The notes: generated from the letters alone by a model not told the origin. A DNA stretch of 64,000 bases from CAWDLX01 sp046728155 (GCA_046728155.1 JBKPDY010000020.1:1-64000); one strand, 5' to 3'; shown: positions 8,919 through 17,908, counted from the first letter of the stretch. Numbers and translations are program-made.

Positions 8919-9866
8919 TCAGGTCTGGATCGTGGACACGTACTCGGTCAGCCAGGCCGTGAACGCCGGTCCGAGGTCGTCCCGCTTGACCGCCAACTGG
9001 ACCACGGCCTGCAGGTACCCAAGAGGCAGTCCGGTGTCGTAGCGCATCCCGCGGTAGACCAGGCCGTGTACGGAAACGCCCTCCGCCAGCAGCAGAGCCA
9101 TGGCATCGGTCAGTTGGATCTCGTCCCCCGCGCCTGGTTTGATCCGCCGGATGGCACCGAAGATCTCCGGCGGGAGGACGTAGCGGCCGAGGACAGCGAG
9201 GTTGCTCGGCGCCTTGTCCGGCGGCGGCTTCTCCACCAGGCCGGTCACCCGGAAGACACCGCCCAGCCCCGCATCGCTGGCGAACTGCTCGAGACCGGGA
9301 GCATCGGCGACCGACGCGATGCCATAGCGCGAGGTCTCCTCGGGGTCGATCTCGAGCAGGGCCAGCACGATGCCGCCGGTCTCGGCCTGGAGGTCCAACA
9401 TCGAAGGTAGAAGCGGGGCGTCGGTATCGACGAATTCGTCGCCCAGCAACACCGCGAACGACTGCTGCCCGACGTGTGACTCCCCATAGGACACCGCGTC
9501 TCCAAGGCCGAGCGGCTCGCCCTGACGGCATGTGTAGATCTCGGCCAGCTCGGCCGGATGCCGCACCGCCGCCAGCCGCTCGAGATCGCCCTTCGCCTCC
9601 AACCGCGCCTCCAGGTACGGCTGCCGGTCGAAATGGTCGACCATGCTGGTCTTGCCTCGCCCGGTGACGAGCAGCACGTCCCCGATGCCGGCGGCGGCTG
9701 CCTCTTCGACGATGTACTGGAGCACTGGCCGGTCTACGACCGGCAACAGCTCCTTGGGGACGGCCTTGGTCGCCGGCAGGAACCGGGTGGCGAGACCCGC
9801 GGCGGGAATGACTGCTTTGACGGCCCGGGTCCGGGCGGCGGCGTCGGAGTCTGAGGTGTCCGGCAT
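8919..9866 (-). CDS. galU: UTP-glucose-1-phosphate uridylyltransferase
   Basis: GalU makes UDP-glucose from UTP and glucose-1-phosphate. The N-terminal nucleotide-binding signature AVIPAAGLATRFLPATKAVPKELLP is split across residues about 18-42, followed by DRPVLQYIVEEA; VLLGDEFVD and EIQLTDAM are also conserved. I set the start at the ATG at 9866 (MPDTSDSDAA), because the frame extends 70 residues upstream without similarity and overlaps the GGDEF gene. About 315 residues is normal. UDP-glucose feeds the UDP-glucuronate made by the dehydrogenase at 21830 and probably the glycan locus at 32-36 kb. Confidence 0.93.
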   Translation of the reverse strand: MPDTSDSDAAARTRAVKAVIPAAGLATRFLPATKAVPKELLPVVDRPVLQYIVEEAAAAGIGDVLLVTGRGKTSMVDHFDRQPYLEARLEAKGDLERLAAVRHPAELAEIYTCRQGEPLGLGDAVSYGESHVGQQSFAVLLGDEFVDTDAPLLPSMLDLQAETGGIVLALLEIDPEETSRYGIASVADAPGLEQFASDAGLGGVFRVTGLVEKPPPDKAPSNLAVLGRYVLPPEIFGAIRRIKPGAGDEIQLTDAMALLLAEGVSVHGLVYRGMRYDTGLPLGYLQAVVQLAVKRDDLGPAFTAWLTEYVSTIQT

Positions 9867-9876
9867 GCCGCCGAGA

Positions 9877-11190
9877 CTAGCCGTCTGTGGTGATCTGGGT
9901 GCACGGAGTTCGGACTGACGCGCCGCCGGCCACACCTGCGGGCGTGGCCGGGCGCGGCTCCGCCCGCGGTGCGGGAACGCTGCCGTTGGCCAGTACGAAC
10001 GTGTCCCGCCCGGCCGCCTTGGCGGCGTAGAGCGCGGCGTCGGCCGCCTCAAGCGTCTGTACCCCGGTGCCGGCATGGCGTGGGAAGACAGCGACCCCGA
10101 TCGATACAGTCACTGATATGCGCAGGTCGGCGACGGCGAACGGTTCCGCTCGTACCGCATCTCCGAGTCGGCGCGCCGCGGTGAGGCTGCCCGCGACATC
10201 CGTCTCCGGCAGCAGAATGACGAACTCCTCGCCGCCCTGGCGGAAGGCGAGATCCACCTCCCGGACCACGCCGCGGATCCGGCGGGCGAACTCAGCCAGG
10301 ACGGCGTCGCCGGCACGGTGCCCGTACGAGTCGTTCACCTCCTTGAAGTGGTCGAGGTCGAGCAGTAGCACGCCGACGGCGCGGCGGAACCGGGTCGCCC
10401 GCTCGATCTCAATCCGCAGCGCGTCAGCGAGGTGCCTTATGTTGCCGAGGCCGGTCAACGCGTCCGTGACGGCCAGGTGCTGGGTCTCCCGCATCGTGCC
10501 GACGAGCCGGTCGAGCCCTCCGGCGATCCTGCCGACCTCGTCCCGGCCGGCAATCCGCGACCGTGCGGTGAGATCGCCCGCGGTCACCCGGTCGACCGTT
10601 GCGACCAGATGCCGCAGCGGCCTTGTGGCCAGGCCGGCGAGCCAGGTGCCCAACACCGTCGCCATCACCACAGCGGCCACCGCGGCAGCGAGCGCGACCG
10701 GCCAGCCGCTGCCGGTATCCGTGTGCGCGGGCTTCCCCAGGGCCAACGGCAACGGACCCAGGCCGGGCGCGGCGGTATCGCTCAGGGTCACCGGGACGCC
10801 TGCGGCGGCGGAGAGGTCGGAAAGGAATGCCGCATCCACCGGGCGTACGGCGTACGCCCAACCGGATCCGACCGGGAACCGCGCCGCGAGCACCGTGTAG
10901 CGTGCCCGACCTGGAGCCTCGCCGCACACCGCCCACTCACCGATCGTGCCGGCCGGCATCACCGCGTACGAGTCGGGTCGCGCTACCGCGACGACAGCGA
11001 GCGAGCGGGCCTGCGCATTGAGTCGGGCGCATTCGGCCGCCATCCGCACCCGCACCGCGGCGGCCGCCTGATCAGTCCGGTCGGCCGTGGGGGCAGGCGC
11101 CACCGCGTGGTCCACGAGGAGGGCGAGCAGCGCCACCGGTCCCAGAAGGATGGCGGCGAAGGCGATGGCGAGCCGGACCCGCAGCGACAC
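9877..11190 (-). CDS. HAMP-GGDEF diguanylate cyclase
   Basis: This 437-residue membrane enzyme is predicted to make cyclic di-GMP from two GTP. It has an N-terminal helix (about 7-27), an extracytoplasmic sensor region with two Cys (C54, C89), a second helix (about 164-186), a HAMP-like linker (TRPLRHLVATVDRVTAGDLT) and a GGDEF domain. The active motif GGEEF is at 319-323. An RxxD inhibitory site (R310-x-x-D313) lies five residues upstream, so product feedback is expected. Divergent from the cyclo-ligase gene. Together with the GGDEF-EAL protein at 17909 it indicates c-di-GMP control in this region. Confidence 0.9.
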   Translation of the reverse strand: MSLRVRLAIAFAAILLGPVALLALLVDHAVAPAPTADRTDQAAAAVRVRMAAECARLNAQARSLAVVAVARPDSYAVMPAGTIGEWAVCGEAPGRARYTVLAARFPVGSGWAYAVRPVDAAFLSDLSAAAGVPVTLSDTAAPGLGPLPLALGKPAHTDTGSGWPVALAAAVAAVVMATVLGTWLAGLATRPLRHLVATVDRVTAGDLTARSRIAGRDEVGRIAGGLDRLVGTMRETQHLAVTDALTGLGNIRHLADALRIEIERATRFRRAVGVLLLDLDHFKEVNDSYGHRAGDAVLAEFARRIRGVVREVDLAFRQGGEEFVILLPETDVAGSLTAARRLGDAVRAEPFAVADLRISVTVSIGVAVFPRHAGTGVQTLEAADAALYAAKAAGRDTFVLANGSVPAPRAEPRPATPAGVAGGASVRTPCTQITTDG

Positions 11191-11286
11191 AGGTCCTCAC
11201 CCCCCCGACCGGTGTCCGCTCCTGAGACGATCGTGCCTAACGTGACCAACCGACCAGGACGACGAGAGGACATGGGCGGGCCGAAA

Positions 11287-11865
11287 ATGTCTGACAAGTC
11301 TGCCCTGCGCCATCGCGTCCTGGCCGCCCGCAGACAGATGGCCGAGGGCGAACGCGCCAGGGCGGACGCTGCCCTTGTCGCCGGCGCCGTTGCGCTTGCT
11401 CGCGGTTACGACACGATCGCCGCGTACGCGCCGATGCGGGGCGAACCCGGCGGGTCGGCGCTGCCGGAAGCACTGGGCGCGGTGGTCAGTACGGTGCTGC
11501 TTCCGGTGCTCGAGCCCGATGGCCACCTGGACTGGGCCGCTTATGCCGGGCGACTCGGGCCCCCGGGTCCCCGCGGCTTCCAAGCCCCGGCCGGCCCTCC
11601 GCTCGGTCGGGACGCGATCGCCGGAGCACAGTTGGTCTTCGTCCCTGCGGTCGCCGTGGACCCGACCGGTCGGCGACTCGGGCGCGGTGGGGGCTCCTAC
11701 GACCGGATCCTGGCGCGCGTGCGACCGGGCGTCCCGATCCTGGCACTGTTGTACCCGTCGGAGCTGATCGAGGCGGTGCCCGCCGAGGCGCACGATCACC
11801 CTGTCACGGGTGTCCTGCTCCCCGACGGGCCGCAGTCATGTGCGTCACGACCAGCCGTGCGGTAG
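11287..11865 (+). CDS. 5-formyltetrahydrofolate cyclo-ligase
   Basis: This ATP-dependent enzyme converts 5-formyl-THF to 5,10-methenyl-THF. MSDKSALRHRVLAARRQM is the typical basic N-terminus, and VPAVAVDPTGRRLGRGGGSYDR near residues 118-139 contains the phosphate-binding GxGGGxYD loop. About 192 residues matches the family. An ATG 15 nt upstream (11272) is in frame but sits too close to the GAGAGGA ribosome-binding site, so 11287 is preferred with modest certainty. Its position after galU/glp and before FmdB is a common actinobacterial arrangement. Confidence 0.9.
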   Translation: MSDKSALRHRVLAARRQMAEGERARADAALVAGAVALARGYDTIAAYAPMRGEPGGSALPEALGAVVSTVLLPVLEPDGHLDWAAYAGRLGPPGPRGFQAPAGPPLGRDAIAGAQLVFVPAVAVDPTGRRLGRGGGSYDRILARVRPGVPILALLYPSELIEAVPAEAHDHPVTGVLLPDGPQSCASRPAVR

Positions 11866-11937
11866 TGGACGAATGCGTCCGGATACGCCACCATTGGCAC
11901 TCGAGGTGTTTGAGTGCCAGCCCGATGGAGGTCGGAC

Positions 11938-12252
11938 GTGCCCACGTACCAGTACGCCTGCACAAGGTGCGCTCACGCGCTCGAGGTGGTGCAGTCCTTT
12001 ACGGACGAGGCGCTGACCGAGTGCCCCGTGTGTGCCGGGCGGCTGCGCAAGGTGTTCTCCGCCGTGGGTGTGGTCTTCAAGGGATCAGGCTTCTACCGCA
12101 CCGATTCCCGGACCGCCGCCGCGTCCTCGGGGGACGGCGGGACGAAGACCGAGACCAAGAGTGAGTCGACCTCAGCCGCGAACACCACCTCGTCGGCGGG
12201 CGAATCGAGTTCCTCGACCACGGCCCCGGCGACAGCCCCGGCGGCCGCCTAG
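11938..12252 (+). CDS. FmdB family zinc-ribbon protein
   Basis: This 104-residue protein begins MPTYQYACTRCAHALEVVQS, the hallmark of the FmdB/CxxC zinc-ribbon family, with Cys pairs CTRC and CPVC forming the ribbon and VFSAVGVVFKGSGFYRTD following. The C-terminal half is a Ser/Thr/Ala/Glu-rich disordered tail. GTG at 11938 is chosen for a GGAGGTCGG ribosome-binding site. FmdB was named for a regulator of amidase/formamidase genes, but the general function is unsettled. The position is conserved next to the folate cyclo-ligase. Confidence 0.88.
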   Translation: MPTYQYACTRCAHALEVVQSFTDEALTECPVCAGRLRKVFSAVGVVFKGSGFYRTDSRTAAASSGDGGTKTETKSESTSAANTTSSAGESSSSTTAPATAPAAA

Positions 12253-12313
12253 TCCCGCTGCGGCGGCGGCCAAATTCCCATCGCAGGCGCCGCCAAGTCT
12301 CATCGCGGGCGCC

Positions 12314-12484
12314 TTAGTCCCAGTGCGGCGGGCGCTCCGCGCGCAGCCAGTCGTCGTCACGGCGAGGCCGTTCGCCCCAACCCTCGTCGGTGTCGTCCCG
12401 GGACGACTCGGACAGGGTGGGTACATCGTCGTCGTTGAAGTCGACGACCCGATCGCCATCGACGTAGGTCTCCCGATCGCCCAT
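12314..12484 (-). CDS. Small acidic conserved hypothetical protein
   Basis: A 56-residue frame on the minus strand begins MGDRETYVDGDRVVDFNDDD and ends RAERPPHWD. It is rich in Asp/Glu/Trp, with a composition unlike random high-GC translation. It is convergent with FmdB and divergent from the MHYT gene. No transmembrane segment or motif is seen and I know of no function. The start is uncertain because no clear ribosome-binding site precedes the ATG. Its protein-like codon usage and clean termination make it a credible gene. Confidence 0.55.
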   Translation of the reverse strand: MGDRETYVDGDRVVDFNDDDVPTLSESSRDDTDEGWGERPRRDDDWLRAERPPHWD

Positions 12485-12701
12485 GGCGACGAAGCCTAGC
12501 CCGTTTGCCCGGAGAGGTTGCCAAGCACGTATAAGCCCGCGGCCTTACAGCAAGCCGCCCCTCCGGCAGGCTCAAACCACGGCCGGTGCGCGCGGTGTCG
12601 CCCCGCACACGCTGTGCGACAGGTCCCCTGACGACTATGGCTCAGTAGTTGTGGCGTTGGTCCGCGAGCCCCGAACTTCGCGGCCAAGAGGGGAGTATAC
12701 G

Positions 12702-13916
12702 TTGACAGTGGTCAATCATTTCAGCTTCGGATGGTCAACCCCGGCTCTGTCGTACCTGATGTCGGTGGTCGGCTGCCTGCTCGGGTTCATGCTGGCATCC
12801 AAGGCCCGGCGGTACACCGGATACCGCCGGACCCGACTTCTCATCTACGCGACGGTCGCCCTCGGTGGCATCGGCATCTGGCAATCCCAGGTCATCGCCC
12901 TGCTCGGAGTGAGCCTGCCGGCGGCGGTCGTCCGTTTCGACCCGAGGACCCTCGGTCTCAGCCTCGCGGTCGCGCTCGTCGACGTGGGAACCGGACTGTT
13001 CCTCGTCGCCCGGGGACAACTGCGGGCCGCGCGGTTGCTGATCGCCGGCTTGGTCATCGGCCTCGGCGCGGCGGCCACCAGCTACACCGTGCTGGTCGCT
13101 CTTCGCATGAGCGCGGACGTGACGTACGACCCGGCCCGGTTCGGCACCACGGTGGTGCTGTGTATGCTGCTCGCGCCGTTCGCCCTGTGGAGCATCGCGG
13201 CTTTGCGCGGACTCGTGTCCACTGTGGTCGCAGCGCTCACACTGGGCCTGGTGGTGTGCGGGATCCACTACGGCGGCCAGTGGGCCATGGTTGTCCACTT
13301 CAGACAGTCCACTGCGGACGTACCCGGGCTCAGCGCGACGACGCTCATAGCGCCGCTCATGTTGGGCGGCTTCACGGTGACGGTCATGCTTGCGTACTTC
13401 ACGATCGGCAGCTCGACGATGCGCGAGCTACGTGCGATCTACAGCCCGCACGAGAACAGCGAGCCGATCGAGCCGAGGCTCATCGAGGAGGTGACGCAAC
13501 GGGTCGTCAACGGCACGACGATCAGCCCGCTCCCGGCGTATCTGGATCGTTCGCGGCGCCCGGATCACCCCCGCCGAGCCAGCCGGCCCCGCCCAACGCC
13601 GGGCAGCCAGCTGACCTGGCGCGGAATACCGGGCTGGGGCACCATCGACCGGAACAGCCTCGCCCACAACGACCCCGACCGGCATCAGGACTCGTCATCG
13701 GTCGAGGTGGTCGGCGTCGGGATCGTCAGAGTGGCGGAAACAGGTACCGCGCTGCCGAAGCGCACCGTCTCCAAGGTCGCCGCCACGGCCGCGGACAACG
13801 TCGACCTCGCCGCGATTCCCGAGGCGGTCATGCTGGCCCAAGCGCGCCGCTCGGATGGTCAAGCCGCCGCGCAGGGGGCGTCGGCACGTCGGTGGCGCAA
13901 CCGCCGCCGGGCCTGA
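12702..13916 (+). CDS. MHYT-type seven-helix membrane protein
   Basis: This protein of about 404 residues has seven predicted helices within residues 1-240 and a hydrophilic C-terminal half (about 245-404) carrying an EPRLIEEVTQRVVNGTTISPLP segment. The layout and the motif pairs SYTVLVALRM and GIHYGGQWAM resemble the MHYT sensor domain, proposed to bind copper, although the canonical MHYT motif is altered (SYT, IHYGG). No output domain (GGDEF/EAL) follows, unlike many family members. The TTG at 12702 has GAGGGGAG about 6 nt upstream; GTG at 12708 is an alternative start. Confidence 0.7.
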   Translation: MTVVNHFSFGWSTPALSYLMSVVGCLLGFMLASKARRYTGYRRTRLLIYATVALGGIGIWQSQVIALLGVSLPAAVVRFDPRTLGLSLAVALVDVGTGLFLVARGQLRAARLLIAGLVIGLGAAATSYTVLVALRMSADVTYDPARFGTTVVLCMLLAPFALWSIAALRGLVSTVVAALTLGLVVCGIHYGGQWAMVVHFRQSTADVPGLSATTLIAPLMLGGFTVTVMLAYFTIGSSTMRELRAIYSPHENSEPIEPRLIEEVTQRVVNGTTISPLPAYLDRSRRPDHPRRASRPRPTPGSQLTWRGIPGWGTIDRNSLAHNDPDRHQDSSSVEVVGVGIVRVAETGTALPKRTVSKVAATAADNVDLAAIPEAVMLAQARRSDGQAAAQGASARRWRNRRRA

Positions 13917-13927
13917 CGCGGCACGAG

Positions 13928-14716
13928 TCAGGCGCTTGGCGGAGCGAGGTCGCGCGATGCTCGCGTGATCACGGCGATCGCGGTCCGCCGGGGAAGAAGC
14001 CGTGACATCAATGCCGACGACAGGCGCATCGGCACGCCGGGAACCACCCGGGGCCCGTGCCCGAGGCCGGCCAGTGCGGCCGCGACCACCTGCTCGGGGG
14101 TACGGGTACCCGGGGGCCGCCGGGCTTTCGCTCCGGCGAGGCCCGGTGTCGAGATCGCACCGGCGACGCAGGTGACGACGTCGACACCGGTCCCGCGCAT
14201 CTCGGCCCAGAGTCCCTCGGCCAGGATCGCCCCGAACGCCTTCGTCGCGGCGTAGAGCGTGATCGGCGGTGAGCCCTGCTGGCCGGCGAGCGACGACATG
14301 ATGACGAAGCCACCGCGACCACGCTCGACCATCGGTGGCAAGAGCGACCGGGCCAACCTCATCGGCGCGCCGCAGTTGAGGCTGAGCGCACGTTCCAGCC
14401 GCCGCAGCGGTTGATCGATGAAGTGCCCGATCGGCGAGTACGCCGCGTTCGCCACGACCAGGCCGACCTCATGACCGGCCGCGGCATCGCACGCCGCCTT
14501 CACGCCCTCCACTGTGGATAGATCGGCCACCACGGAAACCGTCGGGGTCGCCAGCCGGGCGGCCAATGTGGACAGAGCACCCTCCCGCCGGGCGACGAGA
14601 ATGACGCCCAGCCCACGCGTCGACAGCTCGGTGGCGAATGCGGCGCCCAGACCCTCGGAGGCACCGGCGACCAGAGCCCAGCGGCCATACTTCGCGCGGA
14701 ACGCCTCCGCCTTCAC
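13928..14716 (-). CDS. SDR family NAD(P)-dependent oxidoreductase
   Basis: This 262-residue short-chain dehydrogenase shows the cofactor loop VAGASEGLGAAFA, the NAD motif VVANAAYSPIGH (NNAG equivalent), catalytic Ser in IMSSLAGQQGS and Y-x-x-x-K in LYAATKAFG. The GTG start at 14716 overlaps the stop of the EXPERA gene (GTGA), so the two are translationally coupled. The frame opens far upstream, but the extra residues have no similarity. Together with a sterol-isomerase-type partner it may act on a lipid or steroid-like substrate; that is inference from pairing only. Confidence 0.88.
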   Translation of the reverse strand: MKAEAFRAKYGRWALVAGASEGLGAAFATELSTRGLGVILVARREGALSTLAARLATPTVSVVADLSTVEGVKAACDAAAGHEVGLVVANAAYSPIGHFIDQPLRRLERALSLNCGAPMRLARSLLPPMVERGRGGFVIMSSLAGQQGSPPITLYAATKAFGAILAEGLWAEMRGTGVDVVTCVAGAISTPGLAGAKARRPPGTRTPEQVVAAALAGLGHGPRVVPGVPMRLSSALMSRLLPRRTAIAVITRASRDLAPPSA

Positions 14717-15261
14717 GTCGGCACCGCGTTCACGTCGGCCGCTGGCAGGTCTGCGGGCCGCTCCGCCCGGCTCGTGAAGGGCTGGTCCCGGCGCATCCGG
14801 AGGATCATGCCGATCGGAACGGCCAGCCACGGCAGGTTGAGGGCGAGCACGATGCCGAAATGCGGAGCCGGTGCGCGGCCGTACCGCTCCTCCATGAGGA
14901 TCATCAGCACGTTGGAGAGCATCATCCCCGACCACACCAGGGCCGGCAGCCGGATCCACGTCCGTCCCCGGATAAAGGCGTAGATGGCGAACGCGTAGAA
15001 CGGGCCGAACCCGATCACGTCGATCCAGATGGCCATCCGCCAAAACGGTGGCCGGGCGAGGAGCAGCGGATCAAGCGATGACCCGTACGAGTGGACCAGG
15101 TCGACGAGGGGAGCCGGCGGCCACGCCGGGTACCCGAAGTGGGACGGATCGGCGATGACCAGCTGCTCGAGGTCGACGATGTAGGTGACGAACCCAAGGT
15201 TGATCACGAAGAACACAAGGAACAGCAGGTCGACCTTGCGCTCGCGCAGCGGCAGCGTCAT
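14713..15261 (-). CDS. EXPERA/emopamil-binding family membrane protein
   Basis: This protein of about 182 residues has four predicted helices (VDLLFLVFFVINLGFVTYIV, WRMAIWIDVIGFGPFYAFAIY, a third near ALVWSGMMLSNVLMILMEE and a fourth near FGIVLALNLPWLAVPIGMIL). The acidic residues in helices and the YDPL-like SLDPLLLARPPFW segment resemble the EXPERA domain of EBP/TMEM97-type proteins (sterol isomerase fold). ATG 15261 is chosen; the frame upstream is spurious. It is coupled by a 4-nt overlap to the downstream SDR. The enzymatic role in bacteria is unknown. Confidence 0.7.
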   Translation of the reverse strand: MTLPLRERKVDLLFLVFFVINLGFVTYIVDLEQLVIADPSHFGYPAWPPAPLVDLVHSYGSSLDPLLLARPPFWRMAIWIDVIGFGPFYAFAIYAFIRGRTWIRLPALVWSGMMLSNVLMILMEERYGRAPAPHFGIVLALNLPWLAVPIGMILRMRRDQPFTSRAERPADLPAADVNAVPT

Positions 15262-15386
15262 GTGCCGATCTTGGGCTCTGCCTGTGGCGAACGCAACACC
15301 CAGCCGGAGGCCGGGAGTCCCAGGTCCGCTATGGCGAACTCGCAATGACCCAGCCGCCGAAACGACCGACAGACGGGCCCTGCCGG

Positions 15387-16427
15387 CTAAACCACGGAGA
15401 GATGGACGTGGTTGGTGTGTTCGGATGCGGGATCGCAGCATCCATCGTAGGAACGCCATCCGATGCCGGGCATCCAGATCTGTCTGAACCAGATCACGTA
15501 CAGGACACCGAGAGCGTCCGAGTTGTGGATGAACCAAGCGGCCAGCCGGTTCCCGTACGTCCGGTCCGCACCGGTGGCCACGCCGCCGAAGCCGTTCGGG
15601 CTGGCGGCGAAGTCGCAGGCCCGCCCGAGCGGATGTTCACCCCATGTCGCCGCACGCCAGCATGCGGTGTAGTGGGTGAAGCCGGCGAGTCGGGCCTCGG
15701 TGAGGGCATGGTAGAGCCGCGGCGTGACGCAGCCGGTGGTGGTCGGGTCCTTGAGCGAACACGACTCCCATCGGAAGCTGCCGTCGGCGTTGCGCGGCGC
15801 GGGTTGGGCGTCGGTGACCGGCCCGGAGTACCCGGCGCTCACCAGTCCGCCGACCGAGGCGAGGGCCTTCTCCGCGTTGCGTTTCGCCTTGTCGAGGGCG
15901 GCGTACTGCTGCTTCTCGTTGGCGATCTCGGCGTCGAGGTCCTTCTGCGCCTGGGTCGCCGTGGTCTGGGCGACATTGAGCTGGTGCAACTGCTGGTCGT
16001 CGCGCCACACGAGGTACTGGGCGACCGCCCCGGCTTGCAATAGATCGCGGGGGTTGGCCGAGCTGGCGAACAGCCCGTCGATCACGTTGAGCGAACCGCC
16101 CTCGAACCGGGCGGCGGCGATGTCACCGACGACGACCTTGAGCCGGACGAGGCTGAGCTGCGCGTCGGCGAGCTGTTTCTTGATCTTCGCCTGCCGTTGC
16201 TGGGACGCGGTGAGTTTCGCCTTGATGTCGTAGTAACTGCGGGCCGCGGCCTGAAGTTGGTCACTGAGCGCTTTTGTCCCACCCTCCCCGTCACCCGGGT
16301 CCGCGTACGCGGGTAGGGCGTTGCCGACGAGCGCGATCACGGCGGCCAGTACGACCACCATCAGCGCGAGCGCCCTCCGCCCGGTTCGTGCGGGTGGGTC
16401 GATGCGCCCGCTCTGCCCGTCGGCCAT
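15387..16427 (-). CDS. Secreted coiled-coil protein with peptidase-like C-terminus
   Basis: This 346-residue exported protein has an N-terminal signal/anchor helix at about 20-42 ending in ALPAYADP, then a long coiled coil (about 50-190, with heptads such as QRQAKIKKQLADAQLSLV and AEIANEKQQYAALDKAKR). The C-terminal domain (about 215-346) contains CSLKDPTTTGC, TACWRAATWGEHPLGRACDF and ASEHTNHVHLSVV. The H-P-x-G-x-A-C-D-F and HVH signatures resemble the zinc-site region of VanY/M15-like cell-wall proteins. Probably acts on or in the envelope. Catalysis is not certain. Confidence 0.75.
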   Translation of the reverse strand: MADGQSGRIDPPARTGRRALALMVVVLAAVIALVGNALPAYADPGDGEGGTKALSDQLQAAARSYYDIKAKLTASQQRQAKIKKQLADAQLSLVRLKVVVGDIAAARFEGGSLNVIDGLFASSANPRDLLQAGAVAQYLVWRDDQQLHQLNVAQTTATQAQKDLDAEIANEKQQYAALDKAKRNAEKALASVGGLVSAGYSGPVTDAQPAPRNADGSFRWESCSLKDPTTTGCVTPRLYHALTEARLAGFTHYTACWRAATWGEHPLGRACDFAASPNGFGGVATGADRTYGNRLAAWFIHNSDALGVLYVIWFRQIWMPGIGWRSYDGCCDPASEHTNHVHLSVV

Positions 16428-16752
16428 TCCTGTGGCAAACCTCTCCGTCGACCGCCTGCCGAGACAGCTGACGGGGTCGGGCCCCGATCAGCCCGACCCG
16501 TGGCGCGGAACCCGCTAAGGACCGCGGGCAAGCTGGGTGCTCGCTGACGCCGGCGCTCGCGCCAGGTCACCACGATGTTTCACGTGCAGCGTCGCTGGTT
16601 CCCGGCTCACCAGGTGGTGATTCGGCGGTGACCGTCGCGGCACAGTCCGGTAGCGCCGTGGGGGGCGACGGTCGGACGCAGCTTACCGGAAACCCGAGGC
16701 CGGTTCACGCTGCCGCGCACGTGCATCTGCACACTGCGGACGACATCGATAC

Positions 16753-17847
16753 CTACATTTGCGGACGCATCGTGATGGTCGGGGCGTCTCCCATCACGGA
16801 GCCTGGCCCGTCGATCGAGCGGGCGAGGTGCTGGTCGGCCCGGGAGATCGTGACGCCCTCGTACAGCTCAACGCTGTCCCAGGGCTTGAGCGGGAACGGC
16901 GGAGCGCCGGTGAGGTGGATCATCTCGCCCGGCGAGAACGGACCTTGCCGGGTGCGCACGATGGTGCCGTTCGTGGACATGTCGATCGCGTACAGGGCAT
17001 CCTCGCGAAGCTCGAGTCGCACATGGCTGCGGCTGATCATCGCCGCCGGGTCGCCGGTCAGGTACTCCCCGATCCGGATGCCGTCGGGATCTTCCGGTGA
17101 TCGGCCTACGACGAGCGGCCGCCCCATCCGGACCACGAACCGGTCCCGCACGATCCCGCCCACCGAAAGCACCAGCGTCAACGCCGGCGGTTTCGCCCCG
17201 ACGTTGGTCAACGGGTCCTCATGCCGGGGACAGACCGGCACGCCGGCACGCATTCGGGGTACGGACTGCGACATCGCCCGCCGATCGCCGAAGGTCGGAC
17301 AATCGCGGCGCGGGCAGCGCCAGATACGGGACAGCAGAGCCGACCCGGGCGGCGGTGGTTGTGCTGGACCGGGAACCGAGCCGAGTACCCGAGCACCGGA
17401 CTCACCAGGCACCAGTTGCAGTACGCGGTCCGGCTGGCCGCGGAGCCAGGGATACCGACCCTCCAACCCGGGGAAGGCACCTCGGGTCACAACTGGCAGA
17501 CCAGTGATGTCGGCGACCTCCGGGACGCGGTCGGCCACGGTCGGCACGACCTCGATCACTCCGTCGTTCGCCCAACGCCCGAGGACCATCCGCTCCTTGG
17601 AGGTGAGGTCGGCGTCGGTGAGCAGCGGCCGGCCGGCGACGGGGTACACCATCACCGCGCCCTCGCCGAGATGGCGGGCGAACGCGTCGACGGCTTGGCC
17701 GACACGGAGCAGGTTGACCGGGCGACCGCCGTCGAGCGCCTCGTACCAGGAGATCTCGCCCACGTCGATGACGGCCTGAGCCAGCGCGACTTCTGTCGTC
17801 AGATGGCGCTCGATCGCGTCCAGTACGTGGCTGATCTCGAACCGCAT
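16753..17847 (-). CDS. FHA domain-containing protein
   Basis: This 364-residue cytosolic protein has a C-terminal FHA phosphothreonine-binding domain at about residues 235-330: GRPLVVGRSPEDPDG, ISRSHVRLEL and IDMSTNGTIV are the strands and loops that contact phosphate (GRS, SRSH, STNGT). A putative zinc ribbon precedes it (CPRRDCPTF with VPVCPRHEDP). The N-terminal 170 residues are an uncharacterised helical/beta domain. Such proteins read Ser/Thr-kinase signals. No kinase gene is adjacent. It lies just downstream of the GGDEF-EAL gene on the same strand. Confidence 0.88.
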   Translation of the reverse strand: MRFEISHVLDAIERHLTTEVALAQAVIDVGEISWYEALDGGRPVNLLRVGQAVDAFARHLGEGAVMVYPVAGRPLLTDADLTSKERMVLGRWANDGVIEVVPTVADRVPEVADITGLPVVTRGAFPGLEGRYPWLRGQPDRVLQLVPGESGARVLGSVPGPAQPPPPGSALLSRIWRCPRRDCPTFGDRRAMSQSVPRMRAGVPVCPRHEDPLTNVGAKPPALTLVLSVGGIVRDRFVVRMGRPLVVGRSPEDPDGIRIGEYLTGDPAAMISRSHVRLELREDALYAIDMSTNGTIVRTRQGPFSPGEMIHLTGAPPFPLKPWDSVELYEGVTISRADQHLARSIDGPGSVMGDAPTITMRPQM

Positions 17848-17908
17848 GTCCGCGCCTCCCTCGGGAGACCACCCTAACGCCCCCGGGCGACATAACCCTC
17901 TCGCGCGA

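Noticed and set aside
10432..11286. Upstream extension of the 5-formyl-THF cyclo-ligase frame
   Set aside because: The added residues run antisense to the GGDEF gene and have no family similarity; it is an open frame caused by high GC.
16574..16589. TGTTTCACGTG resembles half of the actinobacterial parS site
   Set aside because: Only the left part matches the 16-nt palindrome; the right half is CAGCG instead of AAACA. No replication or partition gene lies nearby.
16753..17847. Plus-strand frames of about 380 residues opposite the FHA and EAL genes
   Set aside because: They are Arg/Ser/Thr-rich shadow frames of the minus-strand genes and lack motifs.
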